Positions 1-8,900 of a DNA stretch of 11,009 bases are shown here, piece after piece. This DNA comes from Cephalothrix spiralis. Lineage: Eukaryota > Nemertea > Palaeonemertea > Archinemertea > Cephalotrichidae. The position numbers were made by a program, and so were the translations under genes. Location of the stretch: assembly GCA_032353305.1 (NCBI GenBank), contig JAUCNG010384815.1, positions 1-11,009 of the forward strand, written 5' to 3'. The notes beneath the pieces were generated by a model. It was given only the letters and a program-made list of their open reading frames with translations. It had not been told where the DNA came from and made no database searches. Every line of letters starts with the position of its first letter. Position 1 is the stretch's first letter.

Positions 1-120
1 AGTGTATATTTCGATCAAAATATGGAGATGTATTTTGAAAAACTGACTGATGCCAGCTCTGATAAATTTTTATCTGGATATCTTTTAATTCGTAGTAAAA
101 CAGCTGTGTCACGGATTAAG
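1..120 (+). CDS. Possible coding exon, 5' end outside the window, family unknown
   Basis: Frame 1 is open from the first base through 120, and both other plus frames are closed by stops within about 45 bases. The 40 codons read SVYFDQNMEMYF at the start and TAVSRIK at the end. The segment ends AAG followed by GTATAA, an acceptable splice donor, giving a phase 0 boundary. If there is no splice, the frame ends one codon later at TAA 124-126, so this could instead be the C-terminus of another gene. I do not recognise a domain. It lies upstream of the HECT gene on the same strand, but its phase 0 end does not join directly to the phase 2 acceptors at 1678 or 2817. An exon I cannot see would be needed to link them. 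Confidence 0.35.
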
Positions 121-328
121 GTATAAAAAAGGCTTAACGTTAAAATTAAGCCGTTTTGCCTTATTATACGTGAAGAAAAATATCGTTTTATTTGTCATAC
201 TTTTATAGACACCAAGCTATTATATATCGGGTGGGCCCTTAAATCTGTCCCGCTGTTTAGAAGGTTGTATCTTCAAAAATATATGCGAGATAATGAATTG
301 ATTTTTTTGCACGTAGTAAGAAAATTGT
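121..328. other. Non-coding stretch, no gene seen
   Basis: This is AT-rich sequence between the open segment at 1-120 and the large inverted repeat. The only structure seen is a small perfect hairpin: GGCTTAA at 131-137 pairs with TTAAGCC at 146-152 across an 8-nt loop. No convincing acceptor-donor pair enclosing an open frame was found. Confidence 0.4.
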
Positions 329-1085
329 GCTTGGCTAAAGTTAAATTTTAATATCAATTATAGTTTTTAAGTTCTGTCAATTTGCGCAACTCGGCTCAAA
401 AAACGGAATATCATAGAATGACGTTAAAACTTTTTGTGTGAATCTTTGCTTATAATTAAAAAAAACTCATAATTTTGAAAATTAGATAAGCTATTAGCTT
501 TAAATTTAGTATGATTTAATATATGTTCTCTTTGGTGTAAATTGCAGCATCTTAGGTCAACATAATCTATTATACGATAGTTAAATATAATTGACGCATC
601 AACAAAACTGAATATCATTTCATGCGCGTATCAACAACATCCTATTTTTGTAAAATACGTGATAATAATTTGATTATCCCTGCCACTCCACACTTTTATT
701 AGGTTTCTGTGATTGTGTTATCGTCAGTATAAATTTTAATACATCTTTTTCATCAGGACGATCAAAAATAGCGCCATGGCGGACTAAGAATGATATTCGC
801 TTATGGTAGTGCGCTTTCATTTTATGATATTAAATTAGATTCCATTGACATATGATGCTGCAATTTACACCACGGAAAGAGAACATCTATGTTAACATCG
901 TACTAAAATTTAAATTCAACAGCTTTTCTATTTGTCCAACTACGGATTTTTAAATAATAAGGAAAGATTCACAGGAAAAATTTTAACGTCATTCTATGAT
1001 ATTCCGTTTTTTGACCCGAGTTGCGCAAATTGAGTTAACTTAAATACTATTGTAGCTAAATGATATTAAAATGTAGCTAAAGCAA
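329..1085. repeat. Long imperfect inverted repeat, foldback/MITE-like element
   Basis: The left arm (about 329-570) is the reverse complement of the right arm (about 845-1085) with scattered mismatches and small indels. Perfect blocks are 396-429 with 981-1014 (34 bp), 378-394 with 1016-1032 (17 bp) and 534-550 with 855-871 (17 bp). The blocks keep an almost constant mirror axis near 704, as expected of one palindromic element. The centre (about 571-844) shows no pairing and no credible ORF. No transposase is encoded, so if this is a transposon it is non-autonomous. I could not find a clear target-site duplication, so the outer borders are approximate. Confidence 0.7.
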
Positions 1086-1677
1086 AGTATCAAGAACTCA
1101 ATTTTTAGCTCACTTGTGAGCTTATGCTATCGCGCGTTGTGTGGATGGATGTGTGTGTGGATGGATGTCACGCCTTGTATTGGTAGTTAGCATTAATCTA
1201 TTCGCTCATAGATCTTCGATATCATAATTGCACGTCTGGGCGCGAAAATTAAAGAATTTGTTGACGCCATTTAATGTCTTATTTGCAAAGATTGTATTAA
1301 AATTATTTTTGAAATGCGCAAGGAATTGGTAATATAGCTTCCTGCGTTGCTCGGTCAGGTTAAATACGTGGAGTGTGACACTGTCCCTCCCTTTGGGGTA
1401 AAAATCCCACTGCTAATCGGTATATAGAAAATAGATTAAGAGTGCGGGGTAGGTCTACAGGCCTAAGGTTAAATGCTCAGCAAGCGGACCATTAAGTGTC
1501 TATTTGAGCCAGTCATCTGACGCCCTATATAGAAGAAGAACTCCGTTTTTGTAAGGCATTCCCAGCAGTATGCTCGATACATGCAGCAGTTTTTGAGTTA
1601 ATAAAAATTGATGGTACGCTGGCTAGTTAGAGCAGATTACTTCATTGTTCTCATGTTTTCTTCTTTTATTTTTGCAG
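1086..1677. other. Non-coding stretch upstream of the candidate microexon
   Basis: No gene is recognised here. The stretch holds the 16-bp-period repeat at 1138-1168 and then unremarkable sequence up to a strong pyrimidine tract that runs into the acceptor at 1677. A more GC-balanced part at about 1330-1540 could be an old repeat copy, but no second copy lies in this window and no tRNA-like A/B boxes were seen. Confidence 0.35.
1138..1168. repeat. Two-copy 16-bp tandem repeat (GT-rich)
   Basis: The string TGTGTGGATGGATGT occurs at 1138-1152 and again at 1154-1168, a period of 16. It is a small minisatellite-like low-complexity repeat. Confidence 0.7.
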
Positions 1678-1713
1678 TTCCGTCTCTAGGCAAACGCTGA
1701 ATGATATGTACAG
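1678..1713 (+). CDS. Candidate 36-nt microexon of the UIM-HECT gene
   Basis: A long pyrimidine-rich tract ending TTTTTGCAG at 1677 is followed 36 nt later by CAG|GTAGGT, a near-consensus donor. Of the three frames only one is open. It enters with one base before the first whole codon and leaves with two bases (AG), so it is phase 2 on both sides. This matches the phase 2 acceptor at 2817: AG+T makes Ser and the reading continues into the UIM exon. The peptide is SVSRQTLNDMY plus the shared Ser. It carries no recognisable domain. Because it is symmetric, it could be included or skipped without changing frame. Support is splice-site quality and phase only; it could be a chance pair. Confidence 0.5.
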
Positions 1714-2294
1714 GTAGGTATTCTTACAGAACAGGCGTTGGGCATGGGGTACAGGTCGTGGGAAAATTATTCGTTTTCGCGATAATCTAAAGTTTTTGTG
1801 ATGTAGAAAGGATAATCTTTTTTTAGATTTAAAAGATAAGTTTTTAGTTTAAATAATATATGAAGTTTAGATCGTTTTTTTTATTCATGTCGTTATTGGT
1901 TATTTTATTTTTATTCTAACATATTTTTGAATATTATGCTAAAATTAGTATTAAAATTTTTATATGTCGCGATAACAGCAGCGGATTGAAAAACAAATGT
2001 CATATTCATGGAAATGAACCGATATTTACATGCAGATTTCTGATTGACGTCCATCTGGTTATGATGGGCAGTGTATAATGCCTTATTTGTAATTCAGAAT
2101 CTAAGTGACGTATGTAGCTGCCCGACTAGCAATGCATGGCTATACTAAAGCCAATATTCAGTTGTAAAACATGAAGACCGTCGCGTTAACAGGAATAAAT
2201 ACATGCATATTGAACTTTTGGTATGTTGTATAGACTTCAGACCCCAGTTTTCGCCGCGAACTCCAAAACCAATTCCTCGAAGCGTCATAAAGTG
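1714..2294. other. Proposed intron, 5' part, nothing further recognised
   Basis: If the microexon is real, this begins an 1103-bp intron running to 2816. The 1760-1960 part is extremely T/A-rich. The rest shows no open frame of note before the foldback element begins near 2295. A short minus-strand ORF overlapping 2158-2352 runs into that element's arm and is not credible as a gene. Confidence 0.35.
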
Positions 2295-2624
2295 CGTACT
2301 TACTATAAGGTACATCCACCGAGAACCAGCGACAACGAGTTAAATCCAGCAAGATTTACAAGAACTAGCTGAAAGCCAATTAAAACCATCAAAAATACCA
2401 CCTTTTCCTCCCGGTGATCCAGAATGACCCCCCCCCCCGCCAACCACAGACAATCACCGTCAACGAGTTTATCGTATACCCTAGCTGAATATATTTTTAA
2501 TTGGAGTCATTCTGGATCACGGCATTTTTGATGGTTCTTGCTAGTTTTAACTCGTTGTCAGTGATTTTCACTCGTTGTCGCTGGTTGGCGCATGATGTAC
2601 CTTATAGTAAGTACTCATAAAGTG
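2285..2624. mobile_element. Foldback non-autonomous DNA transposon with 10-bp target-site duplication
   Basis: A direct repeat TCATAAAGTG occurs at 2285-2294 and 2615-2624 and immediately brackets an inverted repeat. The terminal 20 bp at 2296-2315 is the exact reverse complement of 2595-2614. Pairing continues inward: GACAACGAG in the left arm matches CTCGTTGTC twice in the right arm, CCATCAAAAAT matches ATTTTTGATGG, and GTGATCCAGAATGAC (2415-2429) matches GTCATTCTGGATCAC (2506-2520). A run of 11 C lies at 2428-2438 near the centre. The roughly 320-bp element encodes no protein, so it would depend on a transposase elsewhere. A 9-10 bp duplication is typical of Mutator-like and Drosophila FB-type foldback elements; that family assignment is inference. 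It lies inside the proposed first intron. Confidence 0.8.
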
Positions 2625-2816
2625 ATATCCAAGCTTAATCAACTATTAAGCCCCCTATTAAGATTAGGATTCTTAAATCCCAAAGTGAGCCCAAACGGCC
2701 AGATACGTTAGTGACATAATAAATTGTATTAATCTTCAATGAATTATGATAAATCTAGTCTACATAAAAATGACTGCATGTTGCACATTAAATAACTATT
2801 TTACACCTTTTTTCAG

Positions 2817-2951
2817 TTCATTTGCGCAAATAGATGAAGCAACGGAGCCCATTGTAATTGATATTGATGACGAAGATCGAGATCTGGAACAGGCCTTAGC
2901 TAATAGCTTACAGGACCTAGAGGAAACAGTTGATCAGCACTTTCAAATAAG
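2817..2951 (+). CDS. UIM-HECT gene, exon encoding the ubiquitin-interacting motif
   Basis: The acceptor is ACACCTTTTTTCAG ending at 2816 and the donor is AATAAG|GTAAAA at 2952. The exon enters and leaves in phase 2. It encodes residues 1-44 and two bases of Arg45, and it is very acidic. The stretch DEDRDLEQALANSLQDLE fits the UIM pattern: acidic residues, Leu23, Ala26, Ser30, then Asp33/Glu35. UIMs are short helices that bind the Ile44 patch of ubiquitin. The single copy predicts weak monoubiquitin binding, perhaps helping the ligase hold its product or a ubiquitinated substrate. Confidence 0.85.
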
Positions 2952-5900
2952 GTAAAATAAAATTTAGAAGTACTATTTTTCTTAGATGAAGCTATTTTAT
3001 CCAGCCAAGATCAACCGAAGGTCATAATTAATCATATCTGCTGTCCTTCAATTCGGAGCAAACAGGTAAATTGCATAATGATTTAGCCGTCATGTGATGT
3101 TGCGGATTTTTCAAAAATGGTTCGTATTACGAGTATTACGAGACTAGAATTCAAGGAATATTTTTTTAAATGCCAAAATAAGTTGTAAAAAAAGGAGAGA
3201 AAAATAAAATTTGTTTTTGTTCAGATAAAAAAATTAGGACCCTTGCTAATATGTTAAAGGGAATATCACACATTAAATCTGTGGGAATATATTTAGATAA
3301 AAATTCTCAGAAAAAAGCGATATAAAATTTAACTGATTTAGCTAAAATAATTATCAATTTCAGAAAAATTGGAATTTGTTAATAAATTCAATATGAAACC
3401 TTTTTGCATTTGGATATCTAATTCACGAAAATTTTAAAAATGTTTTAATAATTATTCTGGTGCTTTTTATTTGGCGAGTACCATCCGAGATTCCGCCATG
3501 CCTGATCAAAACCATTTCTTTTATGCCTGTTGTTGTAGCTGGGTTTAGCCATCTACATTAGTATTATGTCAAGGCTCTGTGACTTGCAAAGGTCAAGGAG
3601 GTCAACAGGACATGCTAGGCGTACGTACTTATACCGACATCCTTAACCACATAATTTGTGTAACTGTATTTTTTCTTATGATTTCAGAAGCCTAGAGGAC
3701 ATAATGACTTCATATGTCTTGGCAACTATAGAAGAACCCGTCGAGGACGACGTTAACGCAGATGTGCCTCTTAGATTTAACATACGCAGAAAGGGAACGT
3801 GGATTGATGCCCTAAAAACCTTGAATAAGGCAGAGGACCGAAAAAACCTGCCCAAAAAAAAGTCCTTGAAAATGCGTATAATGGCGACATTTGTCAGTGA
3901 ACCTGCAGTAGATGCAGGTGGACCAAGGAGAGAATTTCTCTCCTTGGTTATAAAGGATGCCGGGGAATCGTTGATGGTCGGTGACCAAGGAAGTGCAAGG
4001 AGGTCATTTTCTTATGATCTCCTTAAACTGGAAAAAAAAGAGTTCTTTTTTTTTGGTCAGATGGTGGCTCTCGATATATTGAATGGTGGGTGTGGCCCAC
4101 AGTATTTCTCAATTGCTGTGGCTGAGAAGATTGTGTTCGGGGAATCACGTACAGTGGAAATAGATGACATCCCAGATTACGAGCTTCGAGAAACTCTTAA
4201 AGAGGTATGTAATATCAAGCAAATTAATTGATGCATGTTACATTATCTGACCTTCGGCCCGGATGTCGAAAAAATCAAAGTCGTCGTACATAGTCGCGTT
4301 TTTTTTTATTGGATAGCTTATGAAATTCTAAGACTCATAGAGAAAAATTGTTTTTCGCTAAAGTCAATATTTTTGACGCTAGAGGTCATTCAAGGTCAAA
4401 ATAGGTCAATTTAGTATTATGGTGAAAGTTAAAAATGATCGCAGAGTGTTGCGATTTGTTTCAAACGATAGCTTATCGAAAATCAACACTAGGTTAAACT
4501 AGGCTTTTTTTATAGTTCATATTTACGCCGCTAGGAGAGTTCAAATGCAAAGGTCAAGGAGGTCAAAAATTCAAAATCGTCGTAGATAAAATAATACTAT
4601 ATAGTCGCGTTTTTTTGTGGATAGCTTATGAAATTCTAATACTCCATTAGGAAAATCGTTTTTCGCTAAAGTTAATTAGTTGCCTCAATTAGATGTCAAT
4701 TTGAGATGCTAAAGTTAATTAAAGGTCAAAATAGGTATTTTTGGACCTTAGCCAAATCTCCTCCTAGGGATTATTAACCCCGCATCTAGTCCAAGTGAGC
4801 TCCGTCGCGCCAGTGGCGTATTTTTAAGATTGTTGTCCTACTTTTTTACTTCAAAACCCTACTGCAGGTGTCCATTCATTGAATATACTTTGCTCTTGAT
4901 TTCGACCAAATTTAAGCAAATCTCTTTTGAAAATTTGAAACATTTTTTTTTCTCTCCTTTTCATACGGGTACAATTTTTTTTTTTTACTCGCGAAGAGTC
5001 ATCAAGATTATAAAATTTAATTTGGGCAGATAAACTGATTTTCGCTCAATAATAAGATTGGATTGGATTTCTCCTTTCCCCTATATTTCGGTCGAAAATT
5101 CTCCAATCTCCTATATTTTTTACCAAAAACTCCCATAATGTATTGATATGTATTGATTTACTGTAAAAGGACGAGTTGTCGGTTCCGGGTCAGTTTAGTA
5201 CAAAAATTAAAACCCCCCTTATTGGGTTATGAAAGTCTATGGCCGTCTAATAAGAGAAGTAGATAACCGTTTTTTGGCGATTGCGAGGACACGCTTATTT
5301 TTCTATCATTGATGCCATCTTTAATGTAACAAATTTGAACTGACCCGGAGTCGATAAAGAAATCACATGTCAAAACGTGATGCAAACTGGAAAAATCTCA
5401 TGAAATGTGCCATTGTGGAGCCAAATATATTGTTATTAACTAATTACTAGTGTAGGGGCTACTGTTGGTACTGTTTCTGATATACAGGCAAAGACATAAA
5501 AAGACATATTTCCTACTTTTGAACACCATTTGCCAATAATTTTTCCGTCCAATTGTGTATTATAAAACATATAACGCTTTTTTTGTTTGCTTTCAGTTTA
5601 AGGAGACTAGCTTCGAAACAATAACTGCCTATCAGTCGTTCATCGACGATAGGTTAGCTGATAGGTTTGACATGGGGTTATGTACCCCAACGAGAAATAT
5701 AGAGATGGGCGATAAGCCAAAAATTATCAGAACGTTGGCTCTTCATTCCATTGTTTTTAGGGGTCAGGCTTCAATCGACCAGTTCATTGATGGTGAGTAT
5801 AATTATGTTCTTATATTATTCGTTAATAAGCTGCAATTCAGCGATAGCGAAACATGGTATCGTATAAGGATCTTCAATGCCTCTCGTATAAATAGATGGA

Positions 5901-8900
5901 GTGAAGCAGTGACAAGCCAGTCCGCAGGGGCAGATTCAATCGTATCAGTCGAGGACCCCTTCCCTGTCTGAAACGTAACTGGTCAGATTCGACCGTGCAG
6001 GAATGTATTAATCTTGAAAATTACTAACCGTGCTGTTTTACGTCCCCTAGCGTGAAAACTATATAGCATTAGATGAAATTAGCAATATAATTACAATATC
6101 AACCAATTTTGACCTTACATGACCTCTAACGTTAAAAATATTAACTTTAGAGAAAAACGATTCATGAATGATCATGAATCGCTTATAAATAATTCATAAG
6201 CTATTTATGAAACAAACTGCGACATTCTACGACGACTTTGACCTTTTTACCTCCGGGCCTAAGGTCATAGCTCGATCCGTTGCAAACTTACTACAAGAGC
6301 CCATTGTCTAATGAAGCTTCCATATAAGTTTAATTAACCCTAAAGCGCCGAGCCATAGATTTAGACATGTGAAAAATATTTTGAATGGTTTAAAGTACTT
6401 ATTAGGGTGCCACAAACACAAAATGAGCAATTTTTTTCACGTATACCCATTTAACCCTTATTTAGCCCTGGTAGCATATAGGATACCACCGGCGTTTAGG
6501 GTGAATGACACAAGTTATTCAAAAATTAACTGATTTTCAAAACCCTGTTGAAATCAGCCTAACCATGGGATAGATGTGTGAAAAATATTTTTAATGGTTT
6601 GCAGTACTTAAAAATAAGCCTGGAACACAAAGAATAACAAATTGGAAGCTGATTTCAGCACCTTCTAACGTATATCCTAGTCCTGGCGTAAATTAATGAC
6701 GTCACAATTTCTAAAACGGAAAATTTCTTTAAAAAATTTGAATGGACAATCATATCTGGGTCAATAATGCTTGTTCAAACCACCAACACGATGTTTGGTA
6801 GCTTAATAACACACTAATAAAAGACCACAAACGGCTTCTTATGTATCAAATGGTCATTTAAGCACTAATTCTAGCACATTCTGATAACGTCAGTATTTCG
6901 GGTTTTACCCTAAACACCTATATGCTACCAAATCTAAACTGGGGTTTAATATTTGCAACTTGGTTTCACTGCTCAATTTTGTGTTCCAGGCTTATTTTTA
7001 AGTACTGCAAACCATTAAAAATATTTTTCACACATCTATCCATGGTTAGGCAGATTTCAACAGCGTTTTGAATTATTTGAGTCATTTTACACTAAACGCC
7101 GGTGGTATCCTATATGCTACCAATAACTAATTAATTCAATGTGACGATCGTATTTTGTCAAACATCCTAAAATGCGCTATACATAAGCTGGGATCAAAAA
7201 CCTAGGTTTAAATAGAATTGCTGCTTATGTCCTAAAAAAGACCAAAGAATAGAGGGTTATGGCACAACAACCAGTTTTACCATTAATTCATCACTGCAAC
7301 TTAAGTAGCTACGGCCTGTAAACTTAAATATATGTATACAGAATAAAAAATTTTCTTTATTGCAGGCCTGAAGATTAACAATCTATTGGATGTTCTCAGG
7401 AATAATCCAAACCAGTGTGTAACCATCTTCCATTCAACAAAAAAACTAACCATCGAATATATGCAAGGCCTGCTAATAGCCGAATATTCCGTAAAGGTTG
7501 ACTACCGTGAAGTTGAAGAACTAATTTACCTAAATTGGTGCAACTTTCTAATGGATATCGAAGGTACAGTAATAAGTTTAATACCTACATGATGCCATAA
7601 AACAATTGACAACAAATTGTACAATTAATCACACTTGACACGGTACTTCGTTCTCCGGTAAAAGGGATCATTTGTTGAACATTAAACCCTTCTTGGTGGT
7701 TTTGATCCATGATGTCCAGGCATCATTTCCTAAAAATTTCAAAATCGGGGGTTGCACAGTTTTCGAGAAATGCGCATGCGCAGTCGAGTTTTAGGGTTGC
7801 GCATGCGCAAATCGCAAAAATTACAGTGGGTTCTGATAGAATAGGGGCATGTTTCTGTCTGTCCGTAATACAAATATATTACGTAAAAACAGCCGTTACA
7901 GATTATTAACGTTTGAAATAGGTGTGACGTCATAATCATTGATTCGTTAATTACTCTGTAATAGAAACAGATAGAAACATGCCCCTATTTTACCAGAACC
8001 CGCGGTCATTTTTCCGATTTGCGCATGCTGCCGGGACATCATGGATCAAAACCACCAAAGGGTTATAATGGTCATCTTTGGTGTTCAAAGGTCTGATCTG
8101 GGCGAATTATTACCCTGATCTTCTACGGGGGGGGGGGGGTTGGAGGGCGATTACAGACCTTCGTATACTAAGGTTATTCCAATCCAGTCACCCCAGTGAA
8201 TCAATGACATCACAGGTCAAATTCGAAAAAATCATTCCTACGCTTAAGGGTACATATTTCTAGATGTAGATGTCTATGTTATCAGGATTATAAACGTGGT
8301 CTTGAGAATTCCGAGACCGTATTTTTCGGGATAAATGTTAAATTAATTATAAATATAGTAATAATATAACACTATTTTGTTAAATTATCGATTATTTTTA
8401 CTTTATCCGCAAGATTACGCCACACTAGCTTTCTGGAAGATTATCTTATACTTATTTACTATGCTGTCTGTATTGTTAACCCCCGAAACGGCCGTGCTTG
8501 TTACAACTGAGGAAAACAAACCATCCCAATTTATTATTATTTAGGTTTATTTTAGAGTACATGTATAATGTTATTTTCTTTTAAAACATATTATAATTAT
8601 TAATTTTCAGTATTATAAATCAAATGTGCCAATTTATGTTTTCACCCTTTATATGTACCCTGTATCATATTTGTGACAAGTGTATTTTTAAGATGTCTGG
8701 ATGTTCTCCGTATATCGATTTTTCGTCATTCTGAATGAAAGTTTGAAAAACCGGGCAACAAAGATCTTACACGATCCAATTTATGGAACAACGACCTCTT
8801 GGAGTACCAAACCTAACGATAATCTTTGGAAATTTTGGGGGCCTTCGTAATTTGCTACGGCAACTATTCCCCTCAATTGTGTGATTCCTTTAAAAAATCA

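Larger units (their letters stand above)
4205..5596 (+). other. Intron between N-lobe exons, with repeat cluster at its 5' side
   Basis: This is a phase 0 intron of 1392 bp, GTATGT to TTTCAG. Its first third holds the AGGTCA-bearing repeat copies listed separately. From 4740 to 5596 I see T-rich low-complexity runs and a weak 12-bp inverted repeat (5184-5195 with 5338-5349). A short open frame at 4830-5033 is mostly Phe/Ser/Lys homopolymer-driven and is not a convincing exon. Confidence 0.8.
5793..7365 (+). other. Intron carrying an inverted repeat copy and a large palindrome
   Basis: This is a phase 1 intron of 1573 bp, GTGAGT to TATTGCAG. It contains the minus-oriented repeat at 6108-6267 and the compound palindrome at about 6350-7122, both listed separately. 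Reading through from the exon, the frame stays open to TGA 5969-5971, so intron retention would add about 59 codons before a stop. The stretches 5972-6107 and 7123-7365 show nothing recognisable. Confidence 0.8.

Noticed and set aside
424-618. Minus-strand 64-codon ORF
   Set aside because: It lies in the left arm of the 329-1085 inverted repeat, is AT-driven and has no recognisable domain.
1109-1186. Possible extra exon after CAATTTTTAG, open through a GTGGATGG repeat
   Set aside because: Weak pyrimidine tract, a non-consensus donor and low-complexity coding content; not needed by the secure gene model.
2158-2352. Minus-strand 64-codon ORF
   Set aside because: It crosses the left border of the foldback element, so its frame is partly transposon arm; no family resemblance.
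4830-5033. Plus-strand 67-codon ORF in the third intron
   Set aside because: Rich in Phe from T-runs, no splice sites that fit the HECT phases, and the flanking exons already join in phase 0.
5184-5349. 12-bp inverted repeat TCCGGGTCAGTT/AACTGACCCGGA, possible small MITE
   Set aside because: Only 12 bp pair, without extension or a target-site duplication, so it was not called as an element.
7709-7939. Overlapping ORFs on both strands
   Set aside because: Both fall inside the nested inverted-repeat element; opposite-strand openness follows from the palindrome.
8078-8263. Plus-strand 61-codon ORF
   Set aside because: It spans a 13-G homopolymer giving a Gly run and has no domain or usable splice context.
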